Assembly: GCA_018826545.1 (NCBI GenBank)
Contig: JAHKAL010000039.1
Coordinates: 1 to 14,647, forward strand
DNA: 14,647 nt
Reading direction: 5' to 3'
Source: Patescibacteria group bacterium
GTDB taxonomy: Bacteria > Patescibacteriota > Microgenomatia > UBA8517
In this document: positions 6,859-14,582 of the stretch, in pieces
Layout of the letters: each line of letters begins with the position of its first letter
How positions within the stretch are numbered: the first letter of the stretch is position 1
Program-made: the position numbers and the translations under genes
Notes under the pieces: generated by a model
Told to the model about the DNA's origin: nothing
The model's input: only the letters and a program-made list of their open reading frames with translations
Databases searched by the model: none

Positions 6859-7843
6859 ATTTGATCTTTTATCCGTTGGGGATGCCTCAATAGATATTTA
6901 TATAACTCCATCTGAATCAGAATCTTTATCCCAAATGGATGATAAAGAGTCTTTTATTTGTTTTGCCTATGGAGATAAAATTCCAGTTAAATCATCTGAA
7001 CTTTCTGTTGGTGGAAATGCTGCCAATAATGCAGTGGGCGTGACAAGATTAGGTGTAAAGACAGGTTTGGTATTAACTTTAGGTGATGATACATTTGGTA
7101 ATCAGATCCAAGAAAAATTAAATACTGAAGGAATAGATACAACTTATGTGATAAAGCAACCGGGAGTTTCTTCTAATTTTTCAGTAATTGTTAATTACTC
7201 CGGAGAGCGAACAATTTTTACTTACAATGTTCCTAAAAGTTATGAATATCCAGTTAACCTTCCAATAACTCCTTGGATGTATCTAACTTCAATGGGAGAT
7301 ACTTTTAAGCCTTTTTATAACCACATTGCAGATTTTTTGAGAACCAATACAACAGTTAAATTGGCTTTTAATCCAGGCAGTAGACAAATAAGAGCTGGAG
7401 TTAATGAAATTATAGACATTTTAAAACTTACAGAAGTTTTATTTGTTAATAGAGAAGAGGCTGAGAAACTAACTGATTTTGGTCAATCGTTAGGGAAGGA
7501 GAAAGAGTTATTACAAGCACTTTCAAATTTAGGAATTAAGATTCCAGTTGTCACAGATGGAGTAAAAGGATCTTATGCCTTTGACGGATCAAGGTTTGTT
7601 AAAGCAGGAGTTCTACCCGTTGATGCATACGAAAGAACTGGTGCAGGAGATGCTTTTGGTTCAGGAACTCTGGCAGCAATTATTAAAGGCAAACCTTTAG
7701 AAGAGGCACTTCTTTGGGGAACCTCTAATTCAGCCTCAGTAATAGGCTACACTGGGCCTCAAAGAGGACTTATTAAAGAAAACGAAATGGATGTATGGCT
7801 TGAAAGAGCAAGATCTAGTGAGGTAAAGGTGGGAGAATTTTAA
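6851..7843 (+). CDS. PfkB/ribokinase-family sugar kinase
   Basis: A 330-residue ATP-dependent kinase of the PfkB family. Visible marks are LLSVGDASIDIY (6-17), the substrate motif VGGNAANNAVGVTRLG (53-68), a Gly-Asp-D/TFG patch (78-83), the Mg-related N-R-E-E (200-203), VTDGVKGSY (234-242) and the ATP/anion-hole motif ERTGAGDAFGSG (261-272) with catalytic Asp267. Between the first strand and the GG motif there is a long lid-like stretch (about 20-50, including CFAYGDKIPV) unlike E. coli ribokinase. The gene starts inside the end of fba (8 bp overlap), after AAGGAAATGG, a usable ribosome-binding purine run. Coupling to aldolase suggests fructose-6-phosphate or tagatose-6-phosphate as substrate, giving fructose-1,6-bisphosphate. 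The neighbouring hydroxyacid dehydrogenase also allows 2-keto-3-deoxygluconate, ribose or a nucleoside. Family is firm; substrate is open. Confidence 0.9.
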   Translation: MNKFDLLSVGDASIDIYITPSESESLSQMDDKESFICFAYGDKIPVKSSELSVGGNAANNAVGVTRLGVKTGLVLTLGDDTFGNQIQEKLNTEGIDTTYVIKQPGVSSNFSVIVNYSGERTIFTYNVPKSYEYPVNLPITPWMYLTSMGDTFKPFYNHIADFLRTNTTVKLAFNPGSRQIRAGVNEIIDILKLTEVLFVNREEAEKLTDFGQSLGKEKELLQALSNLGIKIPVVTDGVKGSYAFDGSRFVKAGVLPVDAYERTGAGDAFGSGTLAAIIKGKPLEEALLWGTSNSASVIGYTGPQRGLIKENEMDVWLERARSSEVKVGEF

Positions 7844-7844
7844 A

Positions 7845-8831
7845 ATGAAAATATATATAACAAGAAAAGTTCCAGGTGAATCCTTAGAGATTTTTAAACA
7901 AAAAGGATATGAAGTAATTTCAAATGAATCTGATAGACCAGTAACTGAAGAGGAATTAATAGCTAATGTTAAAGGTGTAGATGCAATTCTTTCTTTATTA
8001 ACAGAAAAAATAGATGGAGATTTAATGGATTTAGCAGGGCCTGGATTAAAAGTAATTTCCAATTACGCAGTAGGTTTTGACAATATAAATATTGATGATG
8101 CAACCAAAAGGGGAATAGTAGTTACTAATACTCCTTGTGATGAAGTAAATGAAGCAGTGGCAGAACATACTTGGGCCTTAATACTTTCTTTAGCTAGAAG
8201 AATTGTAGAAGCAGATGAATCAGTGAGAAGAGGATCATATTCTGGTTGGGATCCAGGAACTTTCTTGGGAACTTCCTTAAAAGGAAAGACTTTGGGAATT
8301 GTGGGTTTGGGAAGAATTGGATCAATGGTTGCAAGACGTGCCAAGGGTTATGAAATGAATCTTTTGTATACAAAAAGAGAAAGAGATGAGAAGTTAGAAA
8401 AAGAGTTAAATATTAAATATGAGACTTTAGAGAATCTTCTTTCTCAGAGCGATTTTCTTACTCTTCATGTTCCTTTGACCAATGAAACAAGAGGAATGAT
8501 AAATAAAGAAACTTTATCTAAAATGAAAAAAGGATCTTACATAATAAATACTGCAAGGGGAGAGGTAATAAGAGAAGATGATTTAGTTGAAGCTTTAAAG
8601 GAGGGGCAAATAAAAGGAGCAGCATTAGATGTATTTGAGAATGAACCAAAAGTTCACTCAGAACTTATTGGAATGGAAAATGTAATTCTAACTCCCCACA
8701 TTGGATCGGCAACTTTGGAGGTTAGAAATAAAATGCGCGATTTGGCTTTTAATGCAATAACTGAGGTCTTAGAAGGTAAAAAACCAGATAATATTGTTAA
8801 TGATAATGTTTGGAAAACTAGGAGAAAATAA
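7845..8831 (+). CDS. gyaR: D-2-hydroxyacid dehydrogenase (glyoxylate/hydroxypyruvate reductase type)
   Basis: This 328-residue protein reduces a 2-oxoacid such as glyoxylate or hydroxypyruvate to the D-hydroxyacid, or runs in reverse from D-glycerate. The cofactor domain is marked by GIVGLGRIG (151-159). The catalytic triad is Arg238 (NTARGE), Glu267 (DVFENEP) and His285 (TPHIGSAT). The substrate loop NYAVGFDNIN (73-82) and VAEHTWALIL (105-114) are typical of the GyaR/GRHPR branch rather than D-lactate dehydrogenase or SerA; there is no ACT domain. The acidic residue that usually ends the second cofactor strand is Thr176, followed by KRER, which favours NADPH. It lies 1 bp after the kinase gene, with a purine-rich GGTGGGAG 9-16 nt upstream of the ATG. 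It closes the operon; no convincing terminator hairpin follows. Possible roles are D-glycerate metabolism or NAD(P)H balancing; the exact substrate is unresolved. Confidence 0.88.
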   Translation: MKIYITRKVPGESLEIFKQKGYEVISNESDRPVTEEELIANVKGVDAILSLLTEKIDGDLMDLAGPGLKVISNYAVGFDNINIDDATKRGIVVTNTPCDEVNEAVAEHTWALILSLARRIVEADESVRRGSYSGWDPGTFLGTSLKGKTLGIVGLGRIGSMVARRAKGYEMNLLYTKRERDEKLEKELNIKYETLENLLSQSDFLTLHVPLTNETRGMINKETLSKMKKGSYIINTARGEVIREDDLVEALKEGQIKGAALDVFENEPKVHSELIGMENVILTPHIGSATLEVRNKMRDLAFNAITEVLEGKKPDNIVNDNVWKTRRK

Positions 8832-8957
8832 TACTTTTTGAGTAATAAAATATACTTCAGATTAGGTTAAATGATATTTATTTATTAATACGAACAGAAT
8901 ACAAATATATTTTCTTTAGCTTATTTTTAAATGTGTTAATAAATTGTAAAATTAAAT
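8832..8957. other. AT-rich intergenic spacer
   Basis: This is the longest gene-free stretch (126 bp). It is almost pure A/T with a 10 bp palindrome AAATATATTT at 8903-8912. I see no GC-containing hairpin followed by a T run that would terminate the upstream operon, and no small gene. Its right end holds the probable -10 box of the serine hydrolase gene. Confidence 0.6.
8947..8952 (+). promoter_or_regulatory. Probable -10 box of the serine hydrolase gene
   Basis: TAAAAT (five of six matches) is preceded directly by TG and lies 5 nt before the ATG at 8958, so a start 6-8 nt downstream would fall on or just inside the ATG. No -35 better than TTTTTA at 8924-8929 is visible. The spacing repeats that at other genes here. 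Confidence 0.4.
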
Positions 8958-9992
8958 ATGTCGATTTTTAAACAAGAAGAACCAGAAGAAGAAAAAAAAG
9001 ACTTAAAAACTTTTTCTAGAAAAAGAGATTTAAATTTCAAAAATAAAAGACCGAAGAAAGAAGAGGTAAAACCTTGGGGCAAAAAAGAAAGGCTAACTAT
9101 TTTTTTGACCTTTTTTATAACTGTAGTAATTACTGGATTTTTATTTCTCTCTTCTAGAAGTTGGAAACTTCCTAATTTTCCAAGAATTGAAATGCCAGAT
9201 TTTCAGATTCTAAAATCTGAAACAGTTACCATTGGAAGTGGAACAAATATTCAAAAAGAAAAAGAAGACGAAATTGTTAAATATTTTAAAGAAAGTACTG
9301 ATAAATTAACTGGAACATATTCTTTTTACATTATTGATTTAACTACTGGATACGAATTTGGTTTTAGAGGAAGAAATGTAATGCAGGCAGCTTCTTTGAT
9401 TAAACTTCCAGTCTTTGCAAGTTTATATCAAGAAGCAGAATCAAGAAAAATAGATTTAGATGACATTTATACTCTAAAAAGTTCTGATATAAGGGAAGGA
9501 TCGGGGAGTCTTCAGTATAAAAAAACAGGAACTCGAATTTCATATAGAAAGATGGCAGAGCTGATGGGTAAAGAGTCAGACAATACCTCTTTTAATGTTT
9601 TTAAGAATCTTTTGGGGGATCAAAAAATTGAAAAGACAATAAATGATATTGGAATGATTTCAACTTCTTTGGTGGAAAATGAAACTTCTGCATATGATAT
9701 TTCATTGTTTTTTCAAAAACTTTTTAATGGCCAGCTTGTGGATAAAAAACACAAAGATGAGATATTAGGATATTTAACAGATACATTTTATGAAGATTAT
9801 ATTCCCAAAGGCATTTTGGAAGCAAAAGTTGCTCATAAATTTGGAAGAGAAGCAAATGTAACCAACGATGCTGGTATTATCTTTTCTTCCAAACCTTTTG
9901 TCTTGACGATTCTTTCAGAAGGAATTATTTCTAAAGAAGCAGATATATTTATACCTGAATTTTCAAAATTTGTCTTTGAAAAGATGAAGTGA
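8958..9992 (+). CDS. Membrane-anchored class A beta-lactamase-like serine hydrolase
   Basis: This 344-residue protein has a highly charged cytoplasmic N-terminus (1-45), one transmembrane segment (about 46-65) and an exported domain with the beta-lactamase2/PBP-like fold. Active-site motifs are in order: AASLIKLPVF with Ser146 and Lys149 (SxxK), SDNTSFN (207-213, the SDN loop) and VAHKFG (291-296, the KTG box with Phe in place of Thr/Ser). The omega loop that carries the deacylating Glu166 of true class A enzymes is missing: residues 231-248 run straight from the IGM turn to TSAYDIS. Rapid beta-lactam hydrolysis is therefore unlikely; a D,D-peptidase, esterase or peptidoglycan-binding role fits better. 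It faces two peptidoglycan synthase genes tail to tail, 9 bp apart, which supports a wall function. It ends in TGA. Fold assignment is good; activity is inference. Confidence 0.85.
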   Translation: MSIFKQEEPEEEKKDLKTFSRKRDLNFKNKRPKKEEVKPWGKKERLTIFLTFFITVVITGFLFLSSRSWKLPNFPRIEMPDFQILKSETVTIGSGTNIQKEKEDEIVKYFKESTDKLTGTYSFYIIDLTTGYEFGFRGRNVMQAASLIKLPVFASLYQEAESRKIDLDDIYTLKSSDIREGSGSLQYKKTGTRISYRKMAELMGKESDNTSFNVFKNLLGDQKIEKTINDIGMISTSLVENETSAYDISLFFQKLFNGQLVDKKHKDEILGYLTDTFYEDYIPKGILEAKVAHKFGREANVTNDAGIIFSSKPFVLTILSEGIISKEADIFIPEFSKFVFEKMK

Positions 9993-10001
9993 AGTTTTTT
10001 A

Positions 10002-12329
10002 CTAAATTTCAGTTGTTGCTCCACTTTCAAGAATTTTACTTTGATCTTCTTCTGGTTTTTTAAAAATACATGCTTTCGTAGGTTTCGTTTCTTCCAAAAA
10101 GTATTCAAGTTTAGAGGGACAGCCCGTACAAGGTAGAGTACCTGTTAATGAACAAATGGATATTTTAACTAAACCATCTGGTTCATTCCAAGGAACTGAT
10201 TCTTTATCTTTTAAAAGATTTGTCATTATTTTGTTGAAAATTGGAGCCGCTCCTGTTACTCCTGATGCAATATAGCTCATAGAAGAAGAATCATTGTTTC
10301 CAACCCAAACAGCAACTAAAAAATCTTGGTTAAATCCAACAGTTAAATTATCTTTTAAGTTATTGCTGGTTCCTGTTTTAACAGCTACTTCCGGATGATT
10401 TTTAATTACAAGCTGAGAATTTGGTCCAAATGCCGGGCTTCTAGCTTTATTATCTTTTAGTACATCAATAAGAAGAAATGCTACTCTTGAATCAATTACT
10501 TTTTCGAAAAGTTTAAAATTCATATTTTTTTCCAATATTTTTCCTTTTGAGTTTTTAACTTCTAAAATCGGAAATATTTCTGATTTTTGTCCGTAATTTG
10601 CAACTGTTGCATAAGCTTGTGCTAAATCAATTAACTTAACTTCTCCTCCCCCTAGGGTTAAGGAAAGACCGTAGTTTGAAGGATCAGACCAGGTGGTAAT
10701 GCCCATTTTAGTTGCCTGCTCAATCATTTTTGTTACTCCCAAGCTTGCCAATACCTTTACTGCAGGAACATTTCTTGATTCAGCTAAAGCATTTCTTAAA
10801 GAAATTTTACCCCTAAACTTTCCATCATAATTTTTTGGTGTATAAATGGGGGAACCTGGAACGGAAAAAGAAACGGGAGAATCATCAAGTATTGTTGCAA
10901 GAGTATAACCATGTTCTAGAGCATATGCATAATTAACTATTTTAATAGAAGAACCAGGTTGTCTTAAAGCTGTTGTGACATTAAAATTTCCTCCATTTTG
11001 AATATCGAAATAGTCTTTGCTGCCAACCATGGCTAAAATTTCACCTGTTTTTGGATTGATTACTAAAGAAGCACCATTTGTAACATGATAATTTCCTAAT
11101 TTCGAAATTTCGTTATTAACTACTTCTTCAGCCATTTGCTGAATCTCATAATCCAAAGTTGTAGTTACTTCCAGGCCCCCTTTTTCAACCATTTCCTCAC
11201 CATACTCTTCGGCTAAGATTTGTTTAAGATACATCACAAAATGTGGAGCTTTAATATCTATTTTATTGGGAATAAAGGTAATCTTTTTTTCCAGAGCCTT
11301 TTGTGCTTCTTCTGGAGTTATAAATTTATTAATAACCATTAAGTTTAAAACATCTTTTTGTCTATCAAATACCAGTTCGGGATTATTGCCAAAAGGAGTA
11401 TATTTACTTGGACTTTTAGGAAGTGAGGCTAAAAGTGCAGCTTCAGATAGATTAGTGTTTTTAATATCTTTTCCAAAATAAAGTTGGGAGGCTTCTTGAA
11501 TTCCATATGCAGTACCTCCATAACTTACTTCGTTCAAGTACATTTCCAAAATCTGGTCTTTTGAATAAACAATTTCAACTGCAATGGAGAGTATCAGTTC
11601 TTTTATTTTTCTGACAATTGTTTTTTCTGGTGTTAATAATGCGTTTTTTACTAGTTGTTGAGTTATTGTTGATCCGCCAGAGAGTTTTCCCTCTTTAATA
11701 TTTTTAATAATTGCCCTGGTCATGCCTTTTATTGAGAAACCAGGATGAATATAAAATTCAGCATCTTCCGCTGCTAAAGTTGCTAAAACTGCATGATTTG
11801 GAATTTGAGACAAACTAACTGGAGTTCTATTTTTATCTTTATATATTTTATAAAGCAATGTTCCATTTCTATCGTAAATTTTAGTAGAAATTTCTTGATC
11901 TCTTTTTGTCAGATCATAAGGAGAGGGAAGTGTTCTTAAGATTAGAAACCAAAAAGTAAATAAGATTAAAAGTATAAAAGCAATGAAACCTAGAATTTTG
12001 AGATTGAGTTTTACTGAAATTTTCTTTTTTCGAGGCTTTATTTTTAACTTCGGAATTTTAATTTTAGGTTTTTTGATTTTAATTAAAGGAAGCTTTAATT
12101 TAAACTTTTTAATCTTTATTTTTTTTACATTCTTAAAAAAGTATTCAAATGTTTTAAGAATTAGATTTCCTATCGAATAAATTCCAAAGAAAATGAAAAG
12201 TAAGGAATAACTAATAAATAAATAAAAAGGTTTTCCAATTAAAGTAAGTAGTCTTTGAAAAATTTGAAGACCTGTTATTTTATTATTTTGAGCAGTTTTT
12301 TCATTAAAAAGATTATGCCTCTTGGCCAC
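10002..12329 (-). CDS. ponA: Bifunctional PBP1A-type peptidoglycan synthase (second copy, Lys-rich N-terminus)
   Basis: This 775-residue class A penicillin-binding protein polymerises lipid II and cross-links peptides at the outer membrane face. The GT51 domain (about 148-320) has AAEDAEFYIHPG with catalytic Glu188, GGSTITQQLVKN (218-229), RKIKELILS and DQILEMYLN with Glu262. The transpeptidase domain has RQPGSSIK (Ser460, Lys463), SRN (518-520) and VKTGTSN (Lys651). The usual Trp after KTGT-N--D is Leu662. The N-terminus is unusual: hydrophobic segments at about 34-59 and 110-132 flank a Lys/Ile/Pro-rich stretch (66-103). A C-terminal tail holds cysteines 726, 734, 737 and 754. The start is GTG at 12329-12327; no other start codon occurs before the first hydrophobic segment, and a -10 box lies 6 nt upstream. 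It follows its paralogue by 28 bp on the same strand. Confidence 0.94.
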   Translation of the reverse strand: MAKRHNLFNEKTAQNNKITGLQIFQRLLTLIGKPFYLFISYSLLFIFFGIYSIGNLILKTFEYFFKNVKKIKIKKFKLKLPLIKIKKPKIKIPKLKIKPRKKKISVKLNLKILGFIAFILLILFTFWFLILRTLPSPYDLTKRDQEISTKIYDRNGTLLYKIYKDKNRTPVSLSQIPNHAVLATLAAEDAEFYIHPGFSIKGMTRAIIKNIKEGKLSGGSTITQQLVKNALLTPEKTIVRKIKELILSIAVEIVYSKDQILEMYLNEVSYGGTAYGIQEASQLYFGKDIKNTNLSEAALLASLPKSPSKYTPFGNNPELVFDRQKDVLNLMVINKFITPEEAQKALEKKITFIPNKIDIKAPHFVMYLKQILAEEYGEEMVEKGGLEVTTTLDYEIQQMAEEVVNNEISKLGNYHVTNGASLVINPKTGEILAMVGSKDYFDIQNGGNFNVTTALRQPGSSIKIVNYAYALEHGYTLATILDDSPVSFSVPGSPIYTPKNYDGKFRGKISLRNALAESRNVPAVKVLASLGVTKMIEQATKMGITTWSDPSNYGLSLTLGGGEVKLIDLAQAYATVANYGQKSEIFPILEVKNSKGKILEKNMNFKLFEKVIDSRVAFLLIDVLKDNKARSPAFGPNSQLVIKNHPEVAVKTGTSNNLKDNLTVGFNQDFLVAVWVGNNDSSSMSYIASGVTGAAPIFNKIMTNLLKDKESVPWNEPDGLVKISICSLTGTLPCTGCPSKLEYFLEETKPTKACIFKKPEEDQSKILESGATTEI
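12021..12134 (-). repeat. Degenerate Lys/Ile/Pro repeat inside the second PBP gene
   Basis: Residues 66-103 of the PBP are built from imperfect units such as KIK, KLK, PKIKIPK and LKIKP. Twenty of 38 residues are basic (19 Lys, 1 Arg) and none acidic; the rest are mostly Ile, Leu and Pro. The DNA is correspondingly repetitive and A/T-rich, so slippage could change its length. By the positive-inside rule this loop should lie in the cytoplasm between two membrane helices. Confidence 0.75.
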
Positions 12330-12335
12330 AGCCGT

Positions 12336-12344
12336 ATTCTAGCA
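12336..12344 (-). promoter_or_regulatory. Extended -10 promoter in front of the second PBP
   Basis: Read on the minus strand, TGCTAGAAT is an extended -10 (TGn plus TAGAAT, five of six). It ends 6 nt before the GTG start, which predicts transcription from about the G of the start codon. The -35 region falls on the stop codon of the upstream PBP gene and is poor (CCTTTA), as is usual when TGn is present. It would allow separate expression of the second PBP. Confidence 0.5.
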
Positions 12345-12357
12345 CAAAAAAAGGATT

Positions 12358-14571
12358 TTAAAGGGGATATCTTACGGTTGCAGATACTGTTGCAACTGCA
12401 CAGTCCAAACAATACAGAGTTCCCAAAGGATCATAATAGACTGCATGGTTTTGCATTTCGATTTGTTCTGGTAGGGCATCCTGATTTGCAAGTTGGCCAG
12501 TATCTCTAAAGATCGCAACATCAGCTCTTTCTCCTTCTGTTTTTTGTGGTAAATAATCTTTTAAGAAATATTCAAACCTTGTCAGGCATCCCGGATTTCC
12601 TTCGTCACCGAAGGGAAGAAGTCCAGTTACTGCACATATTGTTCTTCCAATGATTCCTTCGGGTTGAAGGGGCCATGCATGGCCTTCTTCATTTTCATCA
12701 TATTTTCCTTTTTCTGCTTCATCTAGAAGGAACTGCATTACTTTATTCCAAATAGGGGAAGCTCCAGACATACCCGAAACTGCACCTGTCATTGGAGAGT
12801 TGTCGTTATTGCCAACCCAAGTAACAATAGTTGCCAAGGGAGTAAAACCAACTGTCCAGTTATCGCGTCTATCGTTTGTAGTTCCTGTTTTAACTGAGAC
12901 TTCGGGATGACCCCTTACAACTAAAAATGAATTGGTTCCAAACGCTTGGCTTCTGGCATTATTATCATGAAGAATATGGGAGACTAAAAAAGATACTTCA
13001 GGAGAAAGCACTCGCTCACCCGAAAGTTCAATTTCATTTGTTTTTATTTCTTGATAAATTTTTCCTTTCCAGTCTTCAACTTTAAGAATGGATATTAAAG
13101 GTTGTTTAATTCCTTGGTTAGCAAAAACCCCGAAAGCAATTGCCATATCATATTGTCTAACTTCTCCACCACCCAGGGTGAGTGAAAGTCCGTAATTTTT
13201 TGGATCTTCAAGAGTTGAAAGTCCCATTGATTTTGCAAAATATACTAAGTTTTCAACTGAATTTAGCGCCAAAACTCTGACAGCGGGGATATTATATGAA
13301 TTTCCTAGTGCAAATCTTACTTGGGTAAGTCCATGGAAACTACCATCATAATTTACAGGACAATATAGTGGTTGTCCTGCTACTATAAAACAAGTAGGAA
13401 CGTCTGCTAAAGCAGTTGCAGCAGTGATTTTTCCATCCTTTAAAGCCAAAGCATAATTAATAGGTTTAATTGAAGAACCTGGTTGTCTTTTAGCTAAAGT
13501 TACATTTACTTTTCCATCCTCGTCTTCAGCAAAATAGTCTTTTGATCCAACCATGGCGATAATTTCTCCGGTTTTGGGACGTGTTGCAATTAAGGCCCCA
13601 TTTCCAACATTTTGGTTTTTAAGTTTTGCTACCTCTGTTGCTACAGCATCCTGAGCAAATTCCTGAAGATCCAAATCAAGTGTAGTTGTAACTCTTAGTC
13701 CACCCTGTTCAACAATTTTTTCTCCATATTTTTCAACCAATTGTTCTTTTACCCAAAGAGCAAAATGAGGAGCTTTTATTGGAGTAATTTTTGCGTAATC
13801 AAGTTCTTTTTCTTTAGCCTCATCAGCTTCTTCTTTTGAGATTTTATTATCCTCGACCATTCTTCTTAAGACTGTTGATTGTCTTTCCTTAGCATATTCA
13901 GGATGTGCACCAAAAGGAGAAAATCTTGTTGGGGCTTGGGGAAGGCCTGCTAGAAGTGTTGCCTCAGCAAGACTTAGATCTTTAGCTGCCTTATTAAAAT
14001 AAAGTTCGCTTGCAGATTCAATTCCATAAGCAGTTGAGCCGTATGGAATTTGATTTAAATACATTTCCAAAATTTGATCTTTTGAGTATATGGATTCAAC
14101 AACCATTGATAAAACGAATTCTCTTATTTTCCTTCTTATGGTTCTTTCTGGATTAAGAAGTGAATTTTTGACTAACTGTTGGGTTAAGGTGGAGCCTCCT
14201 TCAAGTTTACCTTTGAATGCTATTTTATATGCTGCCCTTAGCATTCCAGTTAAAGAAAAACCGTAGTGTTTATAAAAATCCTTATCTTCTATAGATATAG
14301 TTGCATCAATTACATATTGAGGCAGTTCATTAAGCTCGACTGGAGATCTTCTTTGATCAGAATAGATTTCATAAATAAGTTTTCCTGATCTATCAAAAAG
14401 TTTTGTAGAAACTGGAATTTTTTCACTTGAGAGTTTAGTGGGGAGTGGAATTCCCCAAAAAAGCCAAAGAGAAATTATTATTAATGGTACAAAAAAAACA
14501 ATTTGCCTTGCTTTTTTTTCATTTTTTCTTATATTTTTAATCTTAGCTTTAACTTTGTTTAGTAATTTCAT
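12358..14571 (-). CDS. ponA: Bifunctional PBP1A-type peptidoglycan synthase (first copy)
   Basis: This 737-residue class A PBP has one N-terminal signal-anchor (about 23-40) after a basic cytoplasmic start. The GT51 domain (about 55-225) shows SIEDKDFYKHYG with catalytic Glu95, GGSTLTQQLVKN (125-136), RRKIREFVLS and DQILEMYLN with Glu169. The transpeptidase domain has RQPGSSIKP (Ser366, Lys369), SYN (425-427) and VKTGTTNDRRDNW (Lys561). Both catalytic sets are complete, so it should be an active bifunctional enzyme. A Cys394/Cys404 pair near the active-site Ser is absent from the paralogue. The C-terminal tail after about 640 has Cys646, Cys662 and a CLDC pair (721-724) near the end. The ATG at 14571-14569 directly precedes the basic anchor; a perfect TATAAT lies 11 nt upstream. 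It is the first gene of a two-gene PBP unit and closely resembles the second in motif order and wording, pointing to duplication. Confidence 0.95.
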   Translation of the reverse strand: MKLLNKVKAKIKNIRKNEKKARQIVFFVPLIIISLWLFWGIPLPTKLSSEKIPVSTKLFDRSGKLIYEIYSDQRRSPVELNELPQYVIDATISIEDKDFYKHYGFSLTGMLRAAYKIAFKGKLEGGSTLTQQLVKNSLLNPERTIRRKIREFVLSMVVESIYSKDQILEMYLNQIPYGSTAYGIESASELYFNKAAKDLSLAEATLLAGLPQAPTRFSPFGAHPEYAKERQSTVLRRMVEDNKISKEEADEAKEKELDYAKITPIKAPHFALWVKEQLVEKYGEKIVEQGGLRVTTTLDLDLQEFAQDAVATEVAKLKNQNVGNGALIATRPKTGEIIAMVGSKDYFAEDEDGKVNVTLAKRQPGSSIKPINYALALKDGKITAATALADVPTCFIVAGQPLYCPVNYDGSFHGLTQVRFALGNSYNIPAVRVLALNSVENLVYFAKSMGLSTLEDPKNYGLSLTLGGGEVRQYDMAIAFGVFANQGIKQPLISILKVEDWKGKIYQEIKTNEIELSGERVLSPEVSFLVSHILHDNNARSQAFGTNSFLVVRGHPEVSVKTGTTNDRRDNWTVGFTPLATIVTWVGNNDNSPMTGAVSGMSGASPIWNKVMQFLLDEAEKGKYDENEEGHAWPLQPEGIIGRTICAVTGLLPFGDEGNPGCLTRFEYFLKDYLPQKTEGERADVAIFRDTGQLANQDALPEQIEMQNHAVYYDPLGTLYCLDCAVATVSATVRYPL

Positions 14572-14582
14572 ATCTGAAGCAA

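Noticed and set aside
9981..10010. Bidirectional terminator between the convergent serine hydrolase and PBP genes
   Set aside because: There is a short T run but no inverted repeat that could form a stem; the gap is only 9 bp.
9833..10108. Minus-strand open frame spanning the ends of the serine hydrolase and PBP genes
   Set aside because: It overlaps two well-supported coding ends and has no recognisable domain or start signal.
12021..12134. A/T-rich repetitive tract read as a CRISPR-like or tandem DNA repeat
   Set aside because: Units are irregular, lack spacers, and stay in frame within the PBP gene as a Lys/Ile/Pro protein repeat.
12255..12509. Plus-strand open frame across the junction of the two PBP genes
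   Set aside because: It is antisense to both PBP ends, with no motif and no ribosome-binding site; it is an artefact of the AT-rich opposite strand.
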